NCBI RefSeq assembly: GCF_007954425.1
Contig: NZ_CP042345.1
Span: forward strand, 1,116,001 to 1,180,000
DNA from: Novosphingobium ginsenosidimutans
GTDB taxonomy: Bacteria > Pseudomonadota > Alphaproteobacteria > Sphingomonadales > Sphingomonadaceae
Reading direction: 5' to 3'
DNA length: 64,000 bases
Positions 8,422 to 17,006 of this stretch are shown here, piece by piece. The first letter of the stretch is position 1. Each line of letters opens with the position of its first letter. The notes under the pieces are model-generated. The model saw nothing but the letters and a program-made list of their open reading frames with translations, did no database searches and had not been told where the DNA came from. The position numbers were made by a program, and so were the translations under genes.

Positions 8422-9582
8422 TCAGGCTCCCGGCAGGTCGAGAATGCGTTTGGAAATGACGTTCAGCATGACTTCGCTGGTCCCGCCTTCGATCGAGTTG
8501 GCCTTGGTGCGCAGCCAGGTCCGGGCCTTCGCGCCGCCGCCCGAAGCCTCGCTGTCCCATTCCAGCGCGGCCGAGCCGCCAGCGGCCATCAGCAGCTCGT
8601 GACGGCGCTTGTTGAGCTCAGTCCCGGCGTACTTCATCATGTTGGGCTGGGCCGGGTGGGCCTTGCCGACCTTGATCTCGTCGAGGAACTTCTCACCCAT
8701 AGCCGAGAAGGCCAGGGCATCGACATCGAACATGGCGAGCTCGGCGCGCAGCAGCGGATCTTCGAGGCCATTGCGCTTGGCAAAGGCGCCGATGGTGTTG
8801 AGCCGATCATTGCCGCCCGCGCCCGAGATCATCTCGCGCTCATGGCCCAGCAGATACTTGGCGACGTCCCAGCCGCGGTTCAGTTCACCCACGATCTGGT
8901 GCTTGGGCACCTTCACATTGTCGAAGAAGGTTTCGCAGAACGGCGAATTGCCGCTGATCAGCAGGATCGGCTTGGTGCTGACGCCCGGGCTTTCCATGTC
9001 GAACAGCAGGAAGGAAATGCCCTGGTACTTGTTGGTCTTGTCGGTCCGGACCAGACAGAAGATCCAGTCAGCCTTGTTGGCATAGGAGGTCCAGATCTTC
9101 TGGCCGTTGACCACCCAGTGGTCGCCCTTGTCCTCGCCATAGGTCTGGAGCGAGACAAGGTCTGAGCCCGAGCCGGGTTCGGAATAGCCCTGGCACCAGC
9201 GGATTTCACCGCGGGCGATCTGGCCGAGGTAATGGATCTTCTGTTCCTCGGTGCCGAACTTGAGCAGCGCCGGGCCAAGCATCCAGATCCCGAACGAGGA
9301 CAGCGGCGGCCGCGCATTGATGCGGTTCATTTCCTCGCGCCAGATCTTGGCTTCAGCCGGGCCCATTCCCGCGCCGCCATAGGCCTTGGGCCAATCGGGC
9401 ACGGTATAGCCCTTGGCCGCGCAGCGCTCCATCCAGAGCTTCTGGGCCTCGCTCTTGAACTGGAACTTGCGGCCGCCCCAGCAGATATCGTCATCGCTGC
9501 GGGCAGGTTCGCGCATTTCAGCGGGGCAGTTTTCTTCGAGCCAGGCGCGGATTTCGGCCCGGAAGGCATCAAGGTCGGACAT
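8422..9582 (-). CDS. Acyl-CoA dehydrogenase, catalytic subunit
   Basis: A 386-residue flavoprotein starting at the ATG at 9582 (MSDLDAFRAEIRAWLEENCP); the frame is open upstream, but that part is not family-like. Conserved elements are CQGYSEPGSGSDL, WVVNGQKIWTSYA (middle domain) and, near the end, SIEGGTSEVMLNVI, which holds the active-site Glu. It would oxidise an acyl-CoA to the enoyl-CoA, passing electrons to ETF. The next gene starts 3 bp later and encodes a dehydrogenase that appears to lack this Glu. An 'AxxWLxxN' N-terminus is typical of the FadE branch acting on bulky or branched substrates. Confidence 0.9.
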   Translation of the reverse strand: MSDLDAFRAEIRAWLEENCPAEMREPARSDDDICWGGRKFQFKSEAQKLWMERCAAKGYTVPDWPKAYGGAGMGPAEAKIWREEMNRINARPPLSSFGIWMLGPALLKFGTEEQKIHYLGQIARGEIRWCQGYSEPGSGSDLVSLQTYGEDKGDHWVVNGQKIWTSYANKADWIFCLVRTDKTNKYQGISFLLFDMESPGVSTKPILLISGNSPFCETFFDNVKVPKHQIVGELNRGWDVAKYLLGHEREMISGAGGNDRLNTIGAFAKRNGLEDPLLRAELAMFDVDALAFSAMGEKFLDEIKVGKAHPAQPNMMKYAGTELNKRRHELLMAAGGSAALEWDSEASGGGAKARTWLRTKANSIEGGTSEVMLNVISKRILDLPGA

Positions 9583-9752
9583 AGTCGCAGACTCCTCTCT
9601 TAATCGAAAGGTTAAGGCGAGTCGGCGGCCTTTCGCAAGCGCGGATTTCCGCCGCTTTGGCTGGCCATGCTGCAAGTCCCGCTTGCCGTAACGTAAACTG
9701 CATGGGCGTTGACCGGGGCTTTCTCAGCCCTAAGCTGGCGGCAAAACAGACA

Positions 9753-10625
9753 ATGGGATTTGAGGACATGCGCTTTGCAGGAAAAGTCGCCGTAGTGACC
9801 GGCGCGGCATCGGGAATCGGCAAGGAAACGGCCAAGCTGTTCGCCAGCGAAGGGGCCAAGGTATATGCCGCCGACATGGATCTGACGGGGGTCGAGGCCC
9901 TCGCGGGCGAAGTACCAGGGATGGTGCCGGTAGCCGTCGATGTCTGCGATGTGGCCCAGATCAAAGCGCTGCTCGACAAGGCCGGCGGTGAGAATGGCGG
10001 CTTTGACATCCTGTTCAACAATGCCGCTGCCGGCGGCGCACGCGGCGGGATCGACGAATGCGACGAAGCCGGCTGGGACTGGACGATGAACCTGGTGCTG
10101 CGTTCGGTCGCGATGGGCATTCATTACGCCGTGCCGCACATGCAGCACCGCAAAGGGGCGGCGATCGTCAACACCAGCTCGGTCGCCGCGGTTGGCCCCG
10201 GCTACTCGCCCACTGCCTATGCCGTGGCCAAGGCCGGCGTGCTGCACCTGACCAAGTGCGCGGCGATGGACCTCGCCAAGTTTGGCATCCGCGTGAATGC
10301 GGTCCAGCCCGGCTTCATCAACACCAACATCTTCGCCGCCAGCCTTGATGTCGACCAGGCCGACAAGGCTACGGTGAACGCGATGATCGCCCAGATGTCG
10401 AGCCACGCCCAGCCGGTTCCGCGCGGCGGCCAGCCGCGCGACATTGCCGAAGCCGTGGCCTTTCTTTCCAGCGACGCCGCCAGCTTCATGACCGGCGCCT
10501 CGATGATTGTCGACGGCGGCATCACGGTCGGACCGCGCCATTGCTGGGATCCCGAAGCGCCCGGCTTGTTCGACACGATCCAGAAGTTCCTCGAAGCCAA
10601 GGAAGCCGGAGGCAGCGGCCAGTGA
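9753..10625 (+). CDS. Short-chain dehydrogenase/reductase
   Basis: A 290-residue classical SDR. TGAASGIGKE is the dinucleotide loop, ADMDL after the second strand has an Asp favouring NAD(H), NNAAAGG is the structural motif, and YSPTAYAVAKAG holds catalytic Tyr and Lys, preceded by NTSSVAAVG. I place the start at 9753; the ATG at 9768 (MRFAGKVAVV) is a good alternative. The stop overlaps the GTG start of the transporter by 4 bp, so uptake and oxidation are co-expressed. A 170-bp divergent gap separates it from the acyl-CoA dehydrogenase pair. Substrate unknown. Confidence 0.88.
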   Translation: MGFEDMRFAGKVAVVTGAASGIGKETAKLFASEGAKVYAADMDLTGVEALAGEVPGMVPVAVDVCDVAQIKALLDKAGGENGGFDILFNNAAAGGARGGIDECDEAGWDWTMNLVLRSVAMGIHYAVPHMQHRKGAAIVNTSSVAAVGPGYSPTAYAVAKAGVLHLTKCAAMDLAKFGIRVNAVQPGFINTNIFAASLDVDQADKATVNAMIAQMSSHAQPVPRGGQPRDIAEAVAFLSSDAASFMTGASMIVDGGITVGPRHCWDPEAPGLFDTIQKFLEAKEAGGSGQ

Positions 10626-12061
10626 CCCCCGCAGCGGTCAAGCTGCCGCTTCGGATCAAGCTGGGCAACGGGTTCGGCTCGGTTGCCTACGGGGTCAAGG
10701 ACAACGGCTTCTCGACCCTGCTGCTGCTGTTCTACAGCCAGGTCCTGGGCCTGGAAGCCAGCCTGGTTGGCCTGATCCTGCTGGTCGCCCTGCTTCTTGA
10801 TGCGCTGGTCGATCCGCTGGTCGGTTACTGGAGCGACAAGACCCACGGCCGCTGGGGCAAGCGTCATCCCTGGATGTATGCGGCCATCCTGCCGATTGCG
10901 CTGGCCTGGATCATGCTGTGGCACCCGCCCGAGGCGGCATCGGACTGGCTCTATGGCTATCTGCTGCTGTTCGCCTTCCTGATGCGCGCGGCGGTATCGT
11001 GCTACGAAATTCCGGCGCTGTCGGTCGTGCCGGGTCTGACCACGGACTATGACGAGCGGACATCGATCACCCGCTGGCGGTTTGTCTTTGCCTGGGCCGG
11101 CGGCCTCTTGATGCTGACCCTCGCCTTTGGTGTGTTCTTGGTTCCATCAGAGCGCTATCCGGTCGGTCAGCTCAATATCGATGGCTACCAGCTCTATGGC
11201 TGGACCGGGGCGGCGCTGCTGGTGGTGGCGACGTTTGTTTCGGCGATCACGACCCATCGCCGGATCGCCAAGCTCGATTCGAGCCCGCCGGTCCACCTGC
11301 CGCTGGGCGAAACGGTGCGCAAGATCCGCAAGACGCTGGCCAACCGGGCCTTCCTGATCCTGCTCGGCAGCACACTGCTGGCCTATGCCAACAACGGGCT
11401 GACCCATTCGGCGGCGACCTATATCATGACCTATTACTGGGAGATGCCCCAGGCCGGGTTCATGGCCTATTCGTTCAGCCTGTTCGCCGGCGTGGTTGGC
11501 GCGTTCCTGCTGGTCGGCTTCCTGCAGAACCGGATCGAAAAGAAAACCGGCGCAGTCGCGATGTGGATTGGATCGCTGATCCTGGGGGTGCTGCCCTATA
11601 TCCTGCGCCTGACTGGCGGCTTCCCGGAAAACAGCGATCCAATCCTGATCCCATTGCTGTTCACGCTGGTGACGATTTCAAACGCCCTGGCCGTGGCCGG
11701 ATCGATGCTGGTCCAATCGATGGCAGCCGACATCATCGAAATGTCGCAGGAGCAGACCGGAGAACGGTCCGAGGGACTGTTCTTCTCGGCCTATTTCTTC
11801 ACCCAGAAATGCGCGACGGGCCTGGGCATATTCCTGACCGGACTGATCATCAGCCTGTCGGGTTTCCCCAAAAAGGCGCGGCCGGGCGAGGTGGCGGGGA
11901 CGGTCCTGACCGACCTGTCGATCTATTACCTGATCGCAGTGATCATCATCGCCGTGGTCAATATCCTGATCATCGCCCGCTTCCCGATCACCCGCGAAGA
12001 CCACGAACGGCGCATCGCACGGCTGTCCGGCGCGATCGAGCCCGCCGCCACTTCGCCTTAA
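10622..12061 (+). CDS. MFS transporter of the glycoside-pentoside-hexuronide (GPH) type
   Basis: A 479-residue inner-membrane permease with about 12 hydrophobic segments. The start is a GTG at 10622, in GTGA overlap with the SDR stop and 9 bases after a GGAGG; the frame is open further upstream only as a shadow. VGYWSDKTHGRWGKRHPWM between helices 2 and 3 is the GPH cation-symporter signature. EQTGERSEGLFFSAYFF in the second half is also typical. Members import glycosides or related molecules with H+ or Na+. Its coupling to an SDR within acyl-CoA catabolic genes suggests it imports the substrate of the island. Confidence 0.88.
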   Translation: MTPAAVKLPLRIKLGNGFGSVAYGVKDNGFSTLLLLFYSQVLGLEASLVGLILLVALLLDALVDPLVGYWSDKTHGRWGKRHPWMYAAILPIALAWIMLWHPPEAASDWLYGYLLLFAFLMRAAVSCYEIPALSVVPGLTTDYDERTSITRWRFVFAWAGGLLMLTLAFGVFLVPSERYPVGQLNIDGYQLYGWTGAALLVVATFVSAITTHRRIAKLDSSPPVHLPLGETVRKIRKTLANRAFLILLGSTLLAYANNGLTHSAATYIMTYYWEMPQAGFMAYSFSLFAGVVGAFLLVGFLQNRIEKKTGAVAMWIGSLILGVLPYILRLTGGFPENSDPILIPLLFTLVTISNALAVAGSMLVQSMAADIIEMSQEQTGERSEGLFFSAYFFTQKCATGLGIFLTGLIISLSGFPKKARPGEVAGTVLTDLSIYYLIAVIIIAVVNILIIARFPITREDHERRIARLSGAIEPAATSP

Positions 12062-12150
12062 CCGGCCGATTAAACCCCCTTGGCGCGGCCTTGCGGCTCT
12101 GCCAAGGATAGACCCAACAAGACTCGACCAAACGCAAGGAAGGACGCCTC

Positions 12151-13443
12151 ATGGATTTCGAACCCACCGAACGGCAACGCTATTGGCGCGATCGCGTGCG
12201 CCAGTTCATCGAGGCTCACGTCCGCCCGCGCAACGACGACTACAAGGCCGAGGACAAGTCTGGCGAACGCTGGAAGGTCCTGCAGGTGGTCGAAGAGGAA
12301 AAGGCCCGCGCCAAGGCGCAGGGGATCTGGAACCTGTTCATGCCCCCCCGCAATTCGGGCCATCATCACGTCGACGATACCTTCGAATTCGAAGGCCCGG
12401 GCCTGACCAACCTTGAATATGCCATGTGCGCCGAAGAAATGGGTCGCATCGGCTGGTCGAGCGAAGTGTTCAATTGCTCCGCGCCCGACACCGGCAACAT
12501 GGAAGTGCTGCACCGCTACGGCACGCTGGAGCAGAAGGAGAAGTGGCTGAAGCCGCTGATGAACGGCGAAATCCGTTCGGCCTTCCTGATGACCGAGCCG
12601 GCGGTTGCCTCGTCCGACGCGACCAACATCGAAACCTCGATCCGCCGCGAAGGCGACGAATACGTCATCAACGGCCGCAAGTGGTGGTCCTCGGGCCTGG
12701 GCGATCCGCGCTGCAAGATCGCGATCGTCATGGGCAAGACCGATTTCGAGGCCAAGCGTCACCAGCAGCAGTCGATGGTGCTGATGGAAATCGACAGCCC
12801 CGGCGTCGAGGTGATCCGTCACCTGCCGGTGTTCGGCTATGACGATGCCCCGCATGGCCACATGGAAGTGGTGATGAAGGATGTCCGCATCCCCGCCAGC
12901 AACATGCTGCTGGGCGAAGGCCGCGGGTTCGAAATCGCCCAGGGCCGCCTCGGGCCGGGCCGCATCCACCACTGCATGCGCACCATCGGCGTGGCCGAGG
13001 AAGCGATTGCCAAGATGGCCAAGCGGCTCCAGTCGCGCGTCGCCTTCGGCAAGACCGTGGCCGAACATTCGATCTGGGAACAGCGCATTGCCCAGGCCCG
13101 GATCGATATCGAAATGACCCGCCTGCTCTGCCTCAAGGCGGCCGACATGATGGACAAGGTCGGCAACAAGGCGGCAGCGCTGGAAATCGCCATGATCAAG
13201 GTCCAGGCCCCGAACATGGCGCTGCGGATCATCGACGATGCGATCCAGGCCCACGGCGGCGGCGGCGTTTCGGACGACTTTGGCCTGGCTTCGGCCTGGG
13301 CCCACCAGCGCACCCTGCGCCTGGCCGACGGTCCGGACGAAGTCCATGCCCGCGCCATCGCCCGGATCGAATTTGCCCGCCACTCGGCCAATGCCAAGGC
13401 CGACGGTGCGTTCAGCTCGGGCGATCTGGGAGTCGCCCGCTAA
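12151..13443 (+). CDS. Acyl-CoA dehydrogenase (ACAD10/11-like branch)
   Basis: A 430-residue acyl-CoA dehydrogenase with a strong ribosome site (AAGGAAGG) upstream. Features are [33 protein letters not shown] (FAD/substrate loop), [36 protein letters not shown] and [11 protein letters not shown] in the C-terminal domain. The long loop and the GRKWWSSG motif match the ACAD11-like group, which in bacteria is commonly found next to an APH-type kinase; such a kinase is encoded at 14654. In animals ACAD10/11 fuse both activities for 4-hydroxy-fatty acid degradation, so the pair here may handle hydroxyacyl-CoAs. Confidence 0.9.
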   Translation: MDFEPTERQRYWRDRVRQFIEAHVRPRNDDYKAEDKSGERWKVLQVVEEEKARAKAQGIWNLFMPPRNSGHHHVDDTFEFEGPGLTNLEYAMCAEEMGRIGWSSEVFNCSAPDTGNMEVLHRYGTLEQKEKWLKPLMNGEIRSAFLMTEPAVASSDATNIETSIRREGDEYVINGRKWWSSGLGDPRCKIAIVMGKTDFEAKRHQQQSMVLMEIDSPGVEVIRHLPVFGYDDAPHGHMEVVMKDVRIPASNMLLGEGRGFEIAQGRLGPGRIHHCMRTIGVAEEAIAKMAKRLQSRVAFGKTVAEHSIWEQRIAQARIDIEMTRLLCLKAADMMDKVGNKAAALEIAMIKVQAPNMALRIIDDAIQAHGGGGVSDDFGLASAWAHQRTLRLADGPDEVHARAIARIEFARHSANAKADGAFSSGDLGVAR

Positions 13444-13450
13444 GCAACCC

Positions 13451-13541
13451 TCCCCTCCCGCTTGCGGGAGGGGTCGGGGGTGGGCCAAAAGTCCGCCCCT
13501 ACCAAGACCCACCCCTAGCCCCTCCCGCAAGCGGGAGGGGG
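13451..13541. repeat. Nested palindromic repeat between acyl-CoA dehydrogenase and alcohol dehydrogenase genes
   Basis: Two arms, 13452-13484 and 13508-13541, are inverted copies. Each arm itself contains a palindrome built from CCCTCCCGC and GCGGGAGGG. The structure could form either two small hairpins or one long one. This is the CCCTCCCGCTTGCGGGAGGG type of repeat scattered through sphingomonad genomes. It fills the 111-bp gap between two same-strand genes; the ribosome site of the downstream adh gene (GGAGAAGC) lies directly after the right arm. Confidence 0.88.
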
Positions 13542-13554
13542 ACCGGAGAAGCAC

Positions 13555-14643
13555 ATGAAAGCCGCAGTCCTCGTCGCCCCTAACCAGCCGCTCGAGATTG
13601 AGGAGCTGTCGATCAGCAAGCCGGGTCCGCACGAAGTGCTGATCCGCACCGCCGCCTGCGGCCTGTGCCATTCCGACCTGCACTTCATCGAAGGCACCTA
13701 TCCCCACGCCCTGCCGGCCGTGCCGGGCCATGAGGCCGCCGGGATCGTCGAGGCAGTCGGCAGCGAGGTCCGCACGGTCAAGGTTGGCGATGCGGTCGTG
13801 ACCTGTCTCTCGGCCTTCTGCGGCCACTGCGAGTTCTGCGTCACCGGCCGCATGGCGCTGTGCCTGGGGGCCGACACCCGCCGCGCTCCGGGCAGCGAAT
13901 CGCGCCTGTCACGCGGTGACGGCAGCCCCGTCGCCCAGATGCTCAACCTTTCGGCCTTTGCCGAAATGATGCTGATCCATGAGCACGCCTGCACCCGGAT
14001 CGATCCGGAAATGCCGCTCGATCGCGCATCGGTGATCGGCTGCGCGGTGACCACGGGCGCGGGCACGATCTTCAACGCCTGCAAGGTGACGCCGGGTGAG
14101 ACCGTGGCCGTGGTCGGCTGCGGCGGCGTGGGCCTGGCCGCAATCAACGCCGCCAAGATCGCCGGCGCGGGCAAGATCATCGCCGCTGATCCGATGCCCG
14201 AGAAGCGCGAACTGGCGATGAAGCTGGGCGCAACCCACACAGTCGACGCCCTGGCTGACGATGCCGCGGCACAGATCGTCGAGATCACAAAGGGCGGGGT
14301 TGACCACGCGGTCGAAGCCGTCGGCCGTCCGGCCTCGGGCGAACTCGCGGTCAAGTCGCTGCGCCGCGGCGGCACGGCGACGATCCTCGGCATGATGCCG
14401 CTGAACCACTCGGTCGGCCTCTCGGCGATGGACCTGCTCTCGGGCAAGAAGCTGCAGGGCGCGATCATGGGGATGAACCACTTCCCGGTCGACATGCCGC
14501 GCCTCGTCGATTTCTACATGCGCGGCCTGCTCGATCTCGACACAATCATCGCCGAGCGCATCCCGCTGTCGCAGATCAACGAAGGCTTCGAGAAGATGAA
14601 GGGCGGCCACTCCGCCCGCTCGGTAATCGTGTTCGACCAGTAA
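13555..14643 (+). CDS. Zinc-dependent alcohol dehydrogenase (class III-like MDR)
   Basis: A 362-residue medium-chain dehydrogenase. Catalytic zinc ligands are in CGLCHSDLHF (Cys) and GHEAAG (His-Glu); the structural-zinc lobe is FCGHCEFCVTGRMALC, with C-x2-C-x2-C-x7-C spacing. The NAD loop GCGGVGL follows in the second half. The enzyme probably oxidises a primary or secondary alcohol with NAD+. It is on the same strand as the acyl-CoA dehydrogenase upstream and the phosphotransferase 10 bp downstream. A formaldehyde/glutathione role is less likely given the catabolic context. Confidence 0.9.
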   Translation: MKAAVLVAPNQPLEIEELSISKPGPHEVLIRTAACGLCHSDLHFIEGTYPHALPAVPGHEAAGIVEAVGSEVRTVKVGDAVVTCLSAFCGHCEFCVTGRMALCLGADTRRAPGSESRLSRGDGSPVAQMLNLSAFAEMMLIHEHACTRIDPEMPLDRASVIGCAVTTGAGTIFNACKVTPGETVAVVGCGGVGLAAINAAKIAGAGKIIAADPMPEKRELAMKLGATHTVDALADDAAAQIVEITKGGVDHAVEAVGRPASGELAVKSLRRGGTATILGMMPLNHSVGLSAMDLLSGKKLQGAIMGMNHFPVDMPRLVDFYMRGLLDLDTIIAERIPLSQINEGFEKMKGGHSARSVIVFDQ

Positions 14644-14653
14644 GGACCAGGGC

Positions 14654-15730
14654 ATGAGCGAACCAGCGATTAACGCGGACGAGGCCTTTGTCGGCACGGT
14701 CGAACCGGAAGGTGCCGACCGGCTCGACGAAGCCAAGCTGACCGAGTGGATGCAGGCCAATGTGGCGGGCTTCAAGGGCCCGCTGCACCTGACCAAGTTC
14801 AAGGGCGGGCAATCGAACCCGACCTACAAGATCGAGGCAGCCAGCGGCAATTACGTGCTGCGCCGCAAGCCGTTCGGCCCGCTGCTGCCCAGCGCCCATG
14901 CCGTGGACCGCGAATACAAGGTCCAGAACGCGCTCAACAAGGCCGGTTTCCCGGCAGCGCGCCAGTTTGGCCTGTGCACCGACGAGAACGTCGTCGGCTC
15001 TTGGTTCTACATCATGGACATGGTCGACGGGAAAACGATCTGGGACGGGGCCATGCCGGGTGACGAACCTGCCTATCGCCGCGACACCTATTTCGCGATG
15101 ATCGATACCCTGGCGGCACTCCACACCGTCGACGTCGAGGCGGTCGGACTGTCGGACTTCGGCAAGCCGGGCAATTACTTCGGCCGCCAGGTCGATCGCT
15201 GGACCAAGCAGTACAAGCTCTCCGAAACCGAGCACATGCCCGACATGGAGCGGCTGATCGAATGGCTGCCGAAGACCCTGCCCGAGCAGACCCGCACCAG
15301 CGTGGTCCATGGTGACTACCGGATCGACAACATGATCTGGGCCAAGGACAAGCCGGAAGTACTGGCCGTGCTCGACTGGGAGCTTTCGACCCTGGGCGAT
15401 CCGCTGGGTGATTTCTCCTACGTCTGCATGGCCTGGGTCACCGAAAACGGCGGGCGTTCCGGCGTGTCGGATCTTGATCGCAAGGCGTTGGGCATTCCCG
15501 AGCTGGACGAAGTGGTCGCGCGTTATTGCGAAAAAACCGGCCGCGACAGCCTGCCCGACATGAACTGGTTGTTCGCCTACAACTTCTTCCGTCTCGCCGG
15601 CATTTTGCAGGGGATCAAGAAGCGGGTGATCGACGGCACGGCCAGCTCGGCCCACGCCAAGGCCCAGTCAGACCGCGTCCAGCCGCTGGTTGACCGGGCA
15701 ACCGAATTCGCCAAGCTGGCAGGGATGTAG
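14654..15730 (+). CDS. APH-family phosphotransferase (ACAD10/11 kinase-domain type)
   Basis: A 358-residue aminoglycoside-phosphotransferase-fold kinase. KFKGGQSNPTYKI is the N-lobe glycine strand, NYVLRRKPFG contains the ATP-binding Lys, VVHGDYRIDNM is the catalytic loop with its Asp, and VLDWELSTLGDP is the metal-binding segment. This is the subgroup fused to acyl-CoA dehydrogenases in animal ACAD10/11, where the kinase phosphorylates 4-hydroxyacyl-CoA before dehydration. With the ACAD11-like dehydrogenase at 12151 it suggests 4-hydroxy acid catabolism. Antibiotic resistance is unlikely for this branch. Confidence 0.85.
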   Translation: MSEPAINADEAFVGTVEPEGADRLDEAKLTEWMQANVAGFKGPLHLTKFKGGQSNPTYKIEAASGNYVLRRKPFGPLLPSAHAVDREYKVQNALNKAGFPAARQFGLCTDENVVGSWFYIMDMVDGKTIWDGAMPGDEPAYRRDTYFAMIDTLAALHTVDVEAVGLSDFGKPGNYFGRQVDRWTKQYKLSETEHMPDMERLIEWLPKTLPEQTRTSVVHGDYRIDNMIWAKDKPEVLAVLDWELSTLGDPLGDFSYVCMAWVTENGGRSGVSDLDRKALGIPELDEVVARYCEKTGRDSLPDMNWLFAYNFFRLAGILQGIKKRVIDGTASSAHAKAQSDRVQPLVDRATEFAKLAGM

Positions 15731-15732
15731 CT

Positions 15733-16974
15733 TTAGCTCTTCACCGCTCCGGCTGCGGCCAAGGCGGTGAATTCGGCTTCGTCCACCCCTAGCCATTCGG
15801 CCAGCAATTCGCGGCTGTGCTCACCCACGCGCGGCGGGCGGCGATCGAACTGCGCGGGCGTGCGCGAGAGCTTGCCCGGATAGGCGACCGAGGGAATTTC
15901 CACCCCGTCCTCACGCACAAACTTGTGCAGCGTCCCGCGAGCTTCGACGAAGGGATCGTTGAAGACGTCCTCCAGCGTGTTGACCGGGCCGACCGGCACG
16001 CCGGCGGCTTCAAGCCGCGCAATCAGCGCGTCGCGCGCCTGATCCTTGACCAAGTCGGCCACGATCGCCTCGATCGCGTCGCGGTTGGCCAGCCGGTCAC
16101 GGGCCAGGGCAAAGCGCGGGTCCGTGCCAAGCTCGGGCACGCCCATCTCGGTGCAGAAGGCCCGGAACTGGAGGTCATTGCCAATCGCGATGATCAGCAC
16201 CCCGTCGGCAACCTCGAAGGTGGTGTAGGGCACTACCGTCGGGTGGCGATTGCCGAGCCGCCCCGGCACCACGCCGCCGACCAGATAGCTTGAGCCCTGG
16301 TTGGCCATCATCGCGATCTGCGTGTCGAGCAGCGAGATGTCGATCTGCTGCCCCTCGCCGGTCCGCTCGGCATGGCGCAGCGCGGCGAGGATCGAGATTG
16401 CGGCGAAGTTGCCAGTCGAAAGATCGGCCATCGCCACCCCGGCCCGCAGGGGGCCGCCGTGCTCCTCGCCAGTCACCGACATGAAACCGCCCATCCCCTG
16501 GGCCACGAAGTCATAGCCGCCGCGCTGGGTATAGGGGCCGGTCTGGCCGAACCCGGTGATCGAGCAGTAGACGATCGCCGGGTTGATCGCGGCGATGCTG
16601 GCATAGTCGAGCCCGTACTTGGCCAGACCGCCAACCTTGAAGTTCTCCACCAGGATATCCGCCTCGGAGGCCAACCGCCGGATCAGCGCGGCGCCTTCAG
16701 GCGTCGCCATGTCGATCGCAGCCGAGCGTTTGTTGCGGTTGGTGCAGAGGTAATAGGCGCTTTCCCGGGGATCATCGCTCCCGTCCGGCAGCTTGAGGAA
16801 CGGCGGACCCCAGGCGCGCGTGTCGTCGCCGCGGCCAGGATGCTCGACCTTCAGCACTTCCGCGCCAAGGTCTGCAAGGATCTGCGTGCACCAGGGGCCA
16901 GCCAGGACGCGCGACAGGTCCAGCACCTTGATACCATCAAGCGCGCGCGGAGTTTTCGAAGCAGGTTCGGTCAT
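15733..16974 (-). CDS. CaiB/BaiF family CoA-transferase
   Basis: A 413-residue family III CoA-transferase. The N-terminus LDGIKVLDLSRVLAGPWCTQ and VEHPGRGDDTR is characteristic; the catalytic Asp184 lies in VAMADLSTGN, the position that forms the acyl-anhydride intermediate in formyl-CoA transferase. It would activate a carboxylic acid by moving CoA from another thioester. It is convergent with the phosphotransferase gene, with 2 bp between stops, and closes the acyl-CoA catabolic island. Donor and acceptor acids cannot be inferred. Confidence 0.9.
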   Translation of the reverse strand: MTEPASKTPRALDGIKVLDLSRVLAGPWCTQILADLGAEVLKVEHPGRGDDTRAWGPPFLKLPDGSDDPRESAYYLCTNRNKRSAAIDMATPEGAALIRRLASEADILVENFKVGGLAKYGLDYASIAAINPAIVYCSITGFGQTGPYTQRGGYDFVAQGMGGFMSVTGEEHGGPLRAGVAMADLSTGNFAAISILAALRHAERTGEGQQIDISLLDTQIAMMANQGSSYLVGGVVPGRLGNRHPTVVPYTTFEVADGVLIIAIGNDLQFRAFCTEMGVPELGTDPRFALARDRLANRDAIEAIVADLVKDQARDALIARLEAAGVPVGPVNTLEDVFNDPFVEARGTLHKFVREDGVEIPSVAYPGKLSRTPAQFDRRPPRVGEHSRELLAEWLGVDEAEFTALAAAGAVKS

Positions 16975-17006
16975 GGCCCAGCCATGCCGGGAGCCGCGAC
17001 GCCTGT

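Noticed and set aside
12070..13827. A 585-codon minus-strand frame over the acyl-CoA dehydrogenase and alcohol dehydrogenase genes
   Set aside because: It runs through the palindromic repeat and two well-supported plus-strand genes, and resembles no family.
14654..15730. Aminoglycoside resistance gene
   Set aside because: The fold is APH-like, but the motifs and neighbourhood match the ACAD10/11 metabolic kinase branch.
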